In this document: positions 9,707-17,464 of the stretch, in pieces | Layout of the letters: each line of letters begins with the position of its first letter | How positions within the stretch are numbered: the first letter of the stretch is position 1 | Origin: Methanosarcina flavescens | GTDB taxonomy: Archaea > Halobacteriota > Methanosarcinia > Methanosarcinales > Methanosarcinaceae | Assembly (NCBI RefSeq): GCF_001304615.2 | Contig: NZ_CP032683.1 | Location: 2,914,001-2,978,000 of the forward strand | Reading direction: 5' to 3' | DNA length: 64,000 bases | The notes under the pieces: generated by a model | What the model was told of the DNA's origin: nothing | Database searches by the model: none | Seen by the model: the letters and a program-made list of their open reading frames with translations, nothing else | Made by a program: the position numbers and the translations under genes

Positions 9707-10906
9707 TTACTCTTTCCCGAAAGACTTTTTCGCGATCAGTCTCCATCCCCTGTGGTCTTTTCCCTCAAATTTTTCTACCACAGCTTCAAGCAGGGAGGGA
9801 ATGTCAAGATGCTGCGGGCATTTTTCAACACACTCCCCGCACTGTACACACTGGGAAGCATACCCGGGCACATCGCCTCTTATTATTCCGCCTGGCTTTG
9901 CCGCATACATCAACTTTGCTTCTTTCTCATTGCCTGAAAGGGAAAAATTATCATAAATCTCAAAACAGCCAGGAATGTCCACTCCAGAAGGGCAGGGTAA
10001 ACAATACCTACAGCCTGTGCAGCCTATTTTCATAAGTTCACGGTATTTTTGCTCAACTCGCTTTACAAGCTGCAGTTCAGCTTCAGTCAGGGAGTTTGGA
10101 TAAGCTTCGTCTGCAATCCTCAAGTTTTCTTCAATATGGGATTCCTCATTCATGCCTGAAAGCACAACCGTAACTTCGGGACGGTTCCACACCCAGCGAA
10201 GTCCCCATTCTGCAGGTGTACGTTTTATTTCAGCTTCGTTCCAGATCTCCTGTACCTCAGGAGGCACAGGTTTTGCCAGTTTGCCCCCACGCAGAGGCTC
10301 CATGACAATAATTCCCAGGCCCTTTGAGGCTGCATACTCAAGTCCTTCCGTTCCTGCCTGGCTCTTTTCATCCAGATAATTATACTGGATCTGGCAGAAA
10401 ATCCATGGATAGGCATCCACAATCCGCTTAAAATCCTCAATTGATCCGTGGAAAGAAAATCCCGCATTTATTATTCTGCCATCAGCCTTAGCCCTATCAA
10501 GGAAGTCTAGGACCTCAAGCTTTTCCATTTTATCCCATAAAGTCCCCACGAGCCCATGAATAAGATAATAATCAATATGATCTGTCATGAGTCTTTCAAG
10601 CTGGGAGTTCAGGATCCTGTCCATATCATCGGTATTTTTTATTGCCCAGGATGGTAGTTTTGTAGCAAGCTTAATCTTTTCCCGATATCCGCCTGCAAGC
10701 GCCCTGCCCAGGAAAGGCTCGCTTTCCCCCATGTGATACGGCCAGGCAGTGTCGATATAGTTTATTCCGTGGTCAATTGCATACCGCACCTGCCGGGTAG
10801 TCCTTTCCTCATCTATCTTTCCATCCTCTTTCACAGGAAGGCGCATGCATCCGAACCCAAGTATAGAGAGTTCATCTCCGTTCACTGGCACTTTTCTGTA
10901 CAGCAT
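9707..10906 (-). CDS. aldo/keto reductase with C-terminal 2[4Fe-4S] ferredoxin domain (paralog 1)
   Basis: The 399-aa protein has an aldo/keto reductase barrel (LGFGCMRLPV at the N-terminus, NYIDTAWPYHMGESE with catalytic Asp and Tyr, KLATKLP with Lys, YYLIHGL with His). The C-terminal ferredoxin region has two cysteine clusters, CTGCRYCLPCP and CVQCGECVEKCP. The family is common in methanogens and oxidises or reduces unknown aldehydes or ketones with electron transfer to Fe-S clusters. Start ATG 10906 is preceded by a GGGTAAT element. It is a tandem duplicate of 11288-12511, with the two barrels and Fe-S regions closely similar. Confidence 0.88.
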   Translation of the reverse strand: MLYRKVPVNGDELSILGFGCMRLPVKEDGKIDEERTTRQVRYAIDHGINYIDTAWPYHMGESEPFLGRALAGGYREKIKLATKLPSWAIKNTDDMDRILNSQLERLMTDHIDYYLIHGLVGTLWDKMEKLEVLDFLDRAKADGRIINAGFSFHGSIEDFKRIVDAYPWIFCQIQYNYLDEKSQAGTEGLEYAASKGLGIIVMEPLRGGKLAKPVPPEVQEIWNEAEIKRTPAEWGLRWVWNRPEVTVVLSGMNEESHIEENLRIADEAYPNSLTEAELQLVKRVEQKYRELMKIGCTGCRYCLPCPSGVDIPGCFEIYDNFSLSGNEKEAKLMYAAKPGGIIRGDVPGYASQCVQCGECVEKCPQHLDIPSLLEAVVEKFEGKDHRGWRLIAKKSFGKE

Positions 10907-11287
10907 TTCAATTACCCTTGCTTTTTAAGTTGTCTCCTTGACTTTTAATTTTTTCCACAAGCCTTTTGAAAAAAGGCTTGAGCGAAACCGTTGCGCCGGT
11001 TTCACGCCATCATGCCGGTTTTTGATCAAACTTTTTCCTAAAAAGTTTGCGGCGCAGCGTTTGCTCTTGGGACGGCTAATATGGGAATAAGTAAAACCGC
11101 TTTTTAATTTACTCTCTGGGTAAGTTTATAGGTAATGCTGTAATTGTTTTCCTGCTGAAAAATGTTGGGTAAAAATAAAGGACTATTTTTTCGTGCTTTC
11201 ATGATTATTAACTTTGAAATGGCTTTTTCCCGACTTTTTCCGGGGATTTTGATGTAATCAAAACAGAGTGGGATTTGTTTCCGTAGA
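10907..11287. other. spacer between paralogous reductases
   Basis: About 380 bp with no gene. It contains the palindromic repeat described at 10960-11075; the rest is AT-rich and unremarkable. Confidence 0.5.
10960..11075. repeat. dispersed palindromic intergenic repeat, copy 1
   Basis: The unit contains AGCCTTTTGAAAAAAGGCTT, GAAACC, GCGCCGGTTTCACGCC, CCGGTTTTTGATCAAACTTT and AAAAAGTTTGCGG. The same modules occur in reverse orientation at 23693-23815. Several segments can fold on themselves. It is likely a dispersed intergenic repeat of the host genome. Confidence 0.65.
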
Positions 11288-12511
11288 TTACAGATTTAAA
11301 TGGCTTTTAGCTTCCTGTTCCTTACTGAACTTTTCTCTTGCAGCATCTTTCCAGGTTTCCAGGTCGGCGCCTTCGAATTTTTGTGCAATGGTCTTCAGTA
11401 AAGCAGGTATATCCAGATGTTGAGGGCATTTTTCAAGGCATTGTTCGCACTGTACACACTGGGAGGCATAGCCAAGGACACCGTCTCTTATTATTCCACC
11501 TGGTTTTGCTGCGTACATAAGCTTGCCTTCATCTTCATCGCCCGAGAGGTATACGTTGTCATATATCTCAAAACAGCCAGGAATGTCCACGCCTGAAGGA
11601 CAGGGTAAACAGTACCTGCAACCTGTACAGCCTGTGTTCATAAGCTTGCGGTATTTTTGCTCAACTCGCTTTACAAGCTGCAGTTCAGCTTCAGTCAGGG
11701 AGTTCGGATAGGCTTCAGCTGCGATTCTCAGGTTTTCTTTAATATGGGATTCCTCATTCATGCCCGAAAGCACAACCGTAACTTCGGGATGGTTCCACAC
11801 CCAGCGAAGTCCCCATTCTGCAGGTGTACGTTTTATTTCAGCTTCGTTCCAGATTTCTTTGATCTCAGGCGGTATAAACCTTGTAAGTTTACCTCCGCGC
11901 AGGGGCTCCATGACAATAACACCCAAGTTTTTTGAGGCGGCATACTTAAGCCCTTCAATCCCTGCCTGATTCTTTCGGTCAAGGAAATTATACTGGATCT
12001 GGCAAAAACCCCAGGGATATGCATCCACAATTCGCTTGAAATCCCCAACTGACCCATGAAAAGAAAAACCAGCATTTTTAATTCGACCGTCAGCTTTCGC
12101 CCTGTCAAGGAAATCGGTTACTCCGAGGCTTTCCAGCCTGTCCCATAAAGTTCCGATAAGTGAGTGAACAAGATAATAATCGATATGGTCCGTCCTGAGT
12201 CTATCAAGCTGGGCATTCAGTATCCTGTCCATATCCTTCCTGCTCTTTATTATCCATGAGGGGAGTTTTGTAGCAAGCTTGACCTTCTCCCGATATCCGC
12301 CAGCCAGGATCCTGCCCAGGAAGGGCTCATTCTCTCCAAGATGATATGTCCACGCTGTATCGATGTAGTTCACTCCATGATCGATTGCATAATGTACCTG
12401 GCGCTTTGCCTTATCCCTGTCAATCTTCCCATCTTTAACAGAAAACCGCATGCATCCGAAACCCAGTATTGAAATCTTGTCTCCAGTCTTTGGTATCCTT
12501 CGGTAAAGTAT
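11288..12511 (-). CDS. aldo/keto reductase with C-terminal 2[4Fe-4S] ferredoxin domain (paralog 2), ATA at expected start
   Basis: This is a close paralog of 9707-10906 with the same catalytic Asp, Tyr, Lys and His (YIDTAWTYHLGENE, KLATKLP, YYLVHSL) and both cysteine clusters (CTGCRYCLPCP, CVQCEQCLEKCP). The frame continues upstream of the first ATG (12451) as LYRRIPKTGDKISILGFGC, matching the paralog's N-terminus exactly in register. The codon aligned with the paralog's ATG is ATA at 12509-12511. It lies 6 nt behind GGGGGG (12518-12523), a good Shine-Dalgarno position. Either ATA initiates weakly or the start is mutated and a shortened protein starts at 12451, losing the first beta strand. 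Confidence 0.8.
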   Translation of the reverse strand: MLYRRIPKTGDKISILGFGCMRFSVKDGKIDRDKAKRQVHYAIDHGVNYIDTAWTYHLGENEPFLGRILAGGYREKVKLATKLPSWIIKSRKDMDRILNAQLDRLRTDHIDYYLVHSLIGTLWDRLESLGVTDFLDRAKADGRIKNAGFSFHGSVGDFKRIVDAYPWGFCQIQYNFLDRKNQAGIEGLKYAASKNLGVIVMEPLRGGKLTRFIPPEIKEIWNEAEIKRTPAEWGLRWVWNHPEVTVVLSGMNEESHIKENLRIAAEAYPNSLTEAELQLVKRVEQKYRKLMNTGCTGCRYCLPCPSGVDIPGCFEIYDNVYLSGDEDEGKLMYAAKPGGIIRDGVLGYASQCVQCEQCLEKCPQHLDIPALLKTIAQKFEGADLETWKDAAREKFSKEQEAKSHLNL

Positions 12512-12820
12512 CCACTTCCCCCCTTGCTTCTCTTTCTCCCATTATTCTCTCTACCTTTAAGATGACGTCATTAACGTAATTATACGTTATCATATCTTTA
12601 TTAATGGAATAAAGTATCCAGACCGTATGAAAATAGAAAAAACTGATCTAAAATCTTTATTGGTCCTGGGCAAAAAACATCTTGACTTTATGTAAAAAAT
12701 AAATTTTTATCCGCGTGGATAAGGCTATTTCCGGACATATCAGCATTTTTTTCTCTGGGAATTTTCCTGCATTCATGATATCTGAAGAACAGGGAATAAT
12801 GTGATGCGTAGCATACTAAT
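12512..12820. other. spacer, no gene seen
   Basis: AT-rich around 12550-12720, with a short palindromic element ACGTAATTATACGT at 12574-12587. No coding sequence supported. Confidence 0.4.
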
Positions 12821-13210
12821 GGCAAGGCTCGTGAGAGCTGCAAGACAGCCTCAATAGCTGAGTTTAAGCGTCCCATCGCCAAAGATAACATTCCGATAGT
12901 GCGGCAAATTCGCGGCGTTCTACGCTCTCATAAGCGCGAGTAACGCTTCACCGAATGGCTTATTTTGCTGCAGGCTCTGGAAAAGTACTGTGTAGTCCCC
13001 GGGCGGGTTGGTGACATTATGAGTGAGTACTGCCAGCCCTCTGGCATGCGCTAGATAAGCTGTGCCGAGCATGTGCGCACCATACTGTCGGTTAAGTGGT
13101 GTCGCGTGGGAGGTTTGCTCACCGTCTCGGCCTACAAGGTACTGTGGTCTGGAGAGGATCTTCCCTACATCACAGCCCCCAAGAAGATAAAAGCGCGGGA
13201 GTGCATTTAA
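12821..13210 (+). pseudogene. decayed reading frame of unknown family, GC-rich
   Basis: One frame reads continuously for about 130 codons with only two internal stops (TAA 12941-12943 and TAG 13052-13054) before TAA 13208-13210. Its translation looks protein-like: RPIAKDNIPIVRQIRGVLRS, FTEWLILLQALEKYCVVPGR, AEHVRTILSVKWCRVGGLLT, LWSGEDLPYITAPKKIKARE. No family was recognised. Base composition is clearly GC-richer than the surrounding spacers. It may be part of a transferred segment that also holds the two genes that follow. Confidence 0.45.
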
Positions 13211-13314
13211 AATTCAGGTCCGTATGTGCCTGGAGAGCGCCCAACCATTATTTTCCCCTGTGTTCCCTTTGTCTCTCTATCTCCATGTTCTTCTAATAGC
13301 GACAGCTATGGTTA

Positions 13315-13590
13315 TTACTCGTCACGCAGCTCGTTGAACTCGAACTGCTGGTTGCCCAGGTCAAAAATATTGATGACCTTCTTGACCGTTGAGCCGTCCC
13401 GCATGCTGAATTCTACTATAAACTCACGCTGCGGGGGATTTGATTTCATCAGGTAATCTGTCAGTTGCACAGACTTTACGCCAGGCTGCGATCTAAGAAA
13501 TGTTTCAATCTCCTCAAGAGACTCGGCGCTGTCAATAGCTGAAGCTACCTTTTTTTCGAAGGCCTTAAAATCAACAGTTGAGAAAGACAT
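13315..13590 (-). CDS. 91-aa acidic hypothetical downstream of the serine protease
   Basis: Small acidic protein (MSFSTVDFKAFEKKV, then SLEEIETFLRSQPGVKSVQ, PPQREFIVEFSMRDG). No signal peptide, cysteines or membrane segment were seen and no family was recognised. The sequence alternates helix and strand and could be a compact alpha-beta fold. It lies about 200 bp downstream of the V8-like protease on the same strand, so an accessory, inhibitor or substrate role is possible but only guessed from position. Confidence 0.5.
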   Translation of the reverse strand: MSFSTVDFKAFEKKVASAIDSAESLEEIETFLRSQPGVKSVQLTDYLMKSNPPQREFIVEFSMRDGSTVKKVINIFDLGNQQFEFNELRDE

Positions 13591-13786
13591 AGTGCACGCT
13601 TCTGCTCATTTATTATTATAGCCAGCTACTGAATTCCTCAGGCTTATAGATCGACACCGCATCAGTGTAACCCCCATAGGAAAAGAAATACAGCGTCGAT
13701 CTGATTGAAGAATCAATAAAACGATAGGCTTTACCGTTTGCCTGACCTTAAGATACTCTTATTGACTTGCTATCAGAGTCGCTTTT

Positions 13787-14782
13787 TCAGCGAGGGATTG
13801 GCTGTTCCTGGAGGGACGACGGCTCAGGGACAAGGTGCTGAAACTCGGTAGTCCGGGTGCAATCCTCTCCTCTGCATCCTGAACTCGGGCAAATAAGAGA
13901 AACATTACAGGTACCCTGTCTGACAAAGTCGGTTTCACCCCGAACAAGAATACCTTCAACTTCATGAGTCTCACTGTTAAAGACTGGAGATCCCGAGTTA
14001 CCCCCGTAAGTATCAAGATTTGCTGTAAAAAATGCATTCTTCTGATTATCACGAATTGACGCTCCACCCGCGAATTTTGTGGGCAAACCGGCAGGATGCC
14101 CTATAACATGTAGCGTTTGGGTGTCACTTACTTTACCATCTCTTCTGATCCGGGCAATACGATGGTTGGTTACCGGACGGTCAATCCGTACAAGTGCCCA
14201 ATCCGGCCCATTTCCTACTTCTTCTCGCCCTAGAAGTTCTACGCCGCGGTAGATTTCCGTATTGTTAATGATAGTTTCTGCAGTGCTTGAATCACGCATA
14301 CGGAATCCGAATACAAAGCAAACATTTGTTACATTGCCGGCATTGACACAGTGTCCAGCCGTGGCGATGATATCAGGCGCAACTAGAAAACCAGAACAGA
14401 AGGCTCCTGTCGGCTGGTCTCTGAAGCGTTCCTCAGGGCACAGGTTTTGAGATGCGCCGAAGTTATTGATTTGCAACGTAGAGGTACTATCTCCATTATC
14501 AATTACTTTTGAGGCTCTGAAAAGAGCGACTACGCTGTCCACATCATCCCTGTTTGGCCCACTGGGAAGATCACACACATCTATACGGTCGTCAGTTTCG
14601 TAAATTACTTTCTGTCTCTCTTTAAGAACCCTGACAATTGTTGCATCGTTGAACTCCCTGAGACTTTCACTTGGCTCTGCAGGTACCGCCATAGCAGTTT
14701 CCCCGGTTTTTGCTTCACGGGCTCTTAATTCCTGCAACAGTTCATTAACAGGCATTCCTCTAAGTTTTTGAATATCCTCCAT
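13787..14782 (-). CDS. V8/trypsin-like serine endopeptidase (S1-type fold)
   Basis: The 331-aa protein carries the trypsin triad: His in IIATAGHCVN, Asp in DWALVRID, Ser in GNSGSPVFN, with the order and spacing of glutamyl endopeptidase-like proteases. CSGFLVAPDIIATAGH and IGHPAGLPTKFA support this. The N-terminal ~110 residues are helical and charged (MEDIQKLRGMPVNELLQELR), possibly a propeptide. An upstream start at 14947 is possible but would add a segment with no family match. The ATG at 14780-14782 sits 6 nt behind GGGAGGGGG and is chosen. No signal peptide is visible. Several cysteines sit near the C-terminus. Such proteases are rare in methanogens, so transfer is likely. Confidence 0.8.
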   Translation of the reverse strand: MEDIQKLRGMPVNELLQELRAREAKTGETAMAVPAEPSESLREFNDATIVRVLKERQKVIYETDDRIDVCDLPSGPNRDDVDSVVALFRASKVIDNGDSTSTLQINNFGASQNLCPEERFRDQPTGAFCSGFLVAPDIIATAGHCVNAGNVTNVCFVFGFRMRDSSTAETIINNTEIYRGVELLGREEVGNGPDWALVRIDRPVTNHRIARIRRDGKVSDTQTLHVIGHPAGLPTKFAGGASIRDNQKNAFFTANLDTYGGNSGSPVFNSETHEVEGILVRGETDFVRQGTCNVSLICPSSGCRGEDCTRTTEFQHLVPEPSSLQEQPIPR

Positions 14783-15147
14783 ATTAAACCCCCTCCCGGT
14801 TTCTAAGTGATCCATTCTAGCTTCAAATTCCTCGCCAAATAATTCAAAGTATATTTCGGCGATGATTACTGCACGACTGGCTTTTTGAATTCCTGAACAT
14901 ATTAATATCTTATTTCGGCAGGTACCATTCCTGTTCCTGGCAGACAATTTCCATTTTTAGTTTCTTTATTGAGTTTATCCCATCTATCTGCGAAATAAGA
15001 TATTAATATAAATGAAATAATATTATAAATTAACAAAGAAAATGTGTTCAGAATTTACGATCACAATTGTATTGCTTGTCTAAGGCAGGTACTCAATATG
15101 GTAGGGTTAAAATGTCGAACCTGTTAAAGCTGCTGGTTTTTCTTAAT
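14783..15147. other. spacer
   Basis: Contains the untranslated or alternative 5' extension of the protease frame (to 14947) and an AT-rich stretch (14990-15045, many ATATTA runs) likely holding its promoter. No other gene seen. Confidence 0.4.
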
Positions 15148-15447
15148 TTATAAAATATCCTTAAGTGCCTCTGAAGCTGTATAAACGGCTCCAGCCCCGA
15201 AAATGTACTGGATTATCCTTACTGCCTGCATTATTTCTTTTTTTGTCGCTCCGGCCTGCATTGCCTGGAGTGCGAGGGATTTTACTCCACCTGCCGAGCC
15301 ACCGGCTGCATCCAGAGCCATTGCGAGCAGGAACTTGTATTTGAGGGGAATCCCGCCTTCCGCAAATGCAAGTTCACGTGTATTTTCAAGCAGGTTAAAT
15401 AATTCAGGGTCCTGATCCACAATAACCTGTAATGGGTTTTCTGTCAA
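15148..15447 (-). CDS. carboxymuconolactone decarboxylase/AhpD-like protein lacking the CxxC
   Basis: The 99-aa all-helical protein fits the CMD/AhpD family in length and pattern: PLKYKFLLAMALDAAGGSAG, ALQAMQAGATKKEIMQAVRI, IFGAGAVYTASEAL. In peroxidase-active AhpD the second helix carries CxxC; here the equivalent segment reads GGSAGGVKSLALQAM with no cysteine at all. It is therefore unlikely to be a thiol peroxidase reductase and may bind a lactone or other ligand instead. It is a single gene with no operon partners. Confidence 0.8.
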   Translation of the reverse strand: MTENPLQVIVDQDPELFNLLENTRELAFAEGGIPLKYKFLLAMALDAAGGSAGGVKSLALQAMQAGATKKEIMQAVRIIQYIFGAGAVYTASEALKDIL

Positions 15448-15699
15448 TGCATCATCTCCATTTCTCTTTACGTGATTTTGTTTTATTCCCTAACATGTTT
15501 CTTACATTAATATGCCTATTAACCAATTTTAAAGTCTCCCCTGTAAAATTAAAAGACTCAAAAAATCAAGAGAAAATAGGAGAAAACAAGAGAAAATAGG
15601 AGAAAACAAAAGAGAGGAGGAAGCAAAAAAGCGGATTCGTTTATAATATTTCCATTTCCAGCAAAGGCTCTACAGGTTCCTGGGAAAAAATAAGTTTTT
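15448..15699. other. spacer with short direct repeat
   Basis: Contains two tandem copies of an 18-bp unit (AAGAGAAAATAGGAGAAAAC) around 15569-15606. No gene seen. Confidence 0.45.
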
Positions 15700-15783
15700 A
15701 GAAGAAAAAGGGCATCCGTTTTTATTAAGGAGGAACAGGGATAAAGAGGGGGGTGTTTAAAAGGAGAGTTCACAGATGCCCAG
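15700..15783 (-). ncRNA. candidate small RNA 1 with C-rich loop
   Basis: On the minus strand a TATA-like box (AATTTTATATATTTA, 15801-15815) is followed about 25 nt later by GGGCATC (15775-15781). This pairs with GATGCCC (15710-15716). The enclosed ~58 nt are pyrimidine-rich and include CACCCCCCTCTTTATCCC and TTCCTCCTTA, complementary to G-rich ribosome binding sites. A T-tract (CCCTTTTTCTTC) follows the stem like a terminator. The layout recurs at 16595-16693. This is a candidate sRNA that could mask Shine-Dalgarno sequences. Confidence 0.45.
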
Positions 15784-15894
15784 TAGTATAATAATACCCA
15801 TAAATATATAAAATTGATTTTATACTGCTATTTTATGGGAATTTTTCGAAGTACTCAAATTATTTTCTGTAAAAACTTTTTTTCCTGAAATTCC

Positions 15895-16213
15895 TCAGAA
15901 ACCGAGTACAGAACCTGCGCTCCTTTTTAAAAACTCATAGGCTATTGTTCCTTCTTCCGGACCTTTTCCTTTTAAATGGAAGCCTTTCTTTTCCAGAACC
16001 CGAATTGAGGCTTTCAGATGGGATATGTATAAGCAATAATGCTGCCCCTTTTGAGGCTGGAAGATGCCCACTGTACCATTGATCGAACGGCCTCGGTTGC
16101 GTATCCTCTGCCGTGATAACTGGCAGGCAAGGAATACCCGATCTCAAGAGTTCTGTTCTTATGGGCAAGGAATTCTCTGTTTCCTATCAAAATCGATTGT
16201 TCGGGATCTTTCT
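15895..16213 (-). pseudogene. GNAT acetyltransferase (RimJ/RimL type) pseudogene
   Basis: The minus strand encodes a clear GNAT acetyl-CoA-binding core, IGYSLPASYHGRGYATEAVR (about 16060-16150). It stops at TGA near 16018, then resumes in another frame as ASIRVLEKKGFHLKGKG, and ends at TGA 15895-15897. These are the central and last motifs of Acetyltransf_3 proteins. The N-terminal region upstream of 16213 is not open in any one frame. At least one frameshift and a missing start make this a broken gene. Confidence 0.75.
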
Positions 16214-16594
16214 GGCATAGAATTCATTAAAAGTTACAGATTTTTCGTTCCCTTGCCTGAATTCGCATGATAAAATCCTCAATTGTCCCATGTAATTCCA
16301 GAAAATACAGCTTCGTAGCGGCAGGAAAAAGGTATAAATGTTCGGTATTGGTGGAAAATAGAAGACATGTATTAGATTTGGGACTACTTTTAAATAATCT
16401 TTCTTATTAAATAATATTAAGATACCTTCAGGACTGTGAGTTATAAGGGAAATAAACGAGATGCAGTTGAAATTGGTGAGTCTCTAAGATATATAGGCTA
16501 AGATATATAGGCGACGAAAAGAAAACTAAAAACTATGAAAAAAGTTATAAAGATGGGAAGGCTAAAGAAATGAATATGTAAAAATTTCGAGAAA
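16214..16594. other. spacer
   Basis: No intact gene. It may hold the scrambled 5' end of the GNAT pseudogene (to about 16280). A short direct repeat AAGATATATAGGC occurs twice at 16486-16513. Confidence 0.4.
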
Positions 16595-16693
16595 TTGAAA
16601 ATTAAAGGGAGAAGGCATCTGATATTGGGGATGTTTGGGAGTTTGGGGGGTAAAAATGATTTGGGTATAAGAAAAGCGTTTATCAGATGCCTT
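16595..16693 (-). ncRNA. candidate small RNA 2, paralog of the 15.7-kb element
   Basis: Minus-strand AATTTTATATATTA (16713-16726) precedes by about 25 nt AAGGCATCTGATA (16681-16693). This pairs perfectly over 13 bp with TATCAGATGCCTT (16612-16624). The loop is C-rich (TTTACCCCCCAAACTCCC, then AAACATCCCC) and a T-rich tail follows (CTTCTCCCTTTAATTTTC). Box, spacing, stem core (GGCATCTG/CAGATGCC) and C-rich loop all match the element at 15700-15783. Confidence 0.5.
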
Positions 16694-16973
16694 ACACTAT
16701 AATATGTGTCACTAATATATAAAATTATTGTTATAATTTTACCTTGTCGATTTTATGAGATTCAAGCAAAGAAAAATCAGGAATGTTATAATTTCCCGAT
16801 TTTTCTCTTAAACCCTGGGCCAAACATCGAATTGCAGACTAAACCTTAAATTTACAAGCTTATGACAAATCCAAATGGCAGAAAAAATATATAAAGTTGA
16901 GTTCTTTCTGGATTTATTATGTTTTTATGTTTAGCTTTATAGATCTGGTTGTAACAGGAGATTTGAGGTTATC
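16694..16973. other. spacer with promoter regions
   Basis: Holds the minus-strand TATA-like box of the candidate RNA (16713-16726) and the upstream region of the cupin gene. No other gene seen. Confidence 0.4.
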
Positions 16974-17297
16974 ATGTTTTACAAAAATGAGGCAAATAGT
17001 TACAGGGAAATTCTTCCCGGAGTTAATATGAAAACAATGGTATATGGAGAAAAGACTTTGATGAGCGAATTTTTTCTGAAAGGTGGCAGTGTCCTTCCGA
17101 CCCATGACCATATTCATGAACAGACCGGTTACCTGATTTCAGGTAAAATTATTCTGACCATCGGGGAAGAGACTTTTGATGTGGAGCCTGGGGATTCCTG
17201 GACAATTCCGGGCGGTGTAACTCATGCCGTTGAAACTCTGGAGGATTCCATAGCTATCGAGGTATTTTCACCCCGAAGAGACGAGTACATAAGATAA
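16974..17297 (+). CDS. single-domain cupin protein
   Basis: The 107-aa protein is a cupin_2 barrel. Motif 1 is HDHIHEQTGYLISG, with metal-ligand His residues and Glu. Motif 2 is PGDSWTIPGGVTHAVE. Metal ligands appear complete. Small cupins of this type act as metal-dependent isomerases, dioxygenases or ligand sensors; the substrate is not predictable. GAGGTTATC precedes the ATG at a suitable distance. It stands alone between a candidate small RNA and a divergent nitroreductase-like gene. Confidence 0.85.
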   Translation: MFYKNEANSYREILPGVNMKTMVYGEKTLMSEFFLKGGSVLPTHDHIHEQTGYLISGKIILTIGEETFDVEPGDSWTIPGGVTHAVETLEDSIAIEVFSPRRDEYIR

Positions 17298-17464
17298 CTT
17301 TGCTTAAGTCAGACGGTAAGGTCCTGTTTAGCTGAATTTTCCGATTGGGCAAAGGCATTCGGTTAAATTTAGATAGGTGCCTTATATGTAGCCATCTTTG
17401 AAACAGTCACTGGGCAAAAGCCTTATAGATACTTTTATAGAATCTCTATAATGGGGAGTTTGGC

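Noticed and set aside
14783-14947. 5' extension of the serine protease
   Set aside because: The strong Shine-Dalgarno GGGAGGGGG sits in front of the ATG at 14782, so the extension is likely untranslated.
15558-15773. 71-codon minus-strand frame
   Set aside because: It overlaps the candidate small RNA and is a by-product of a pyrimidine-rich loop; no protein character.
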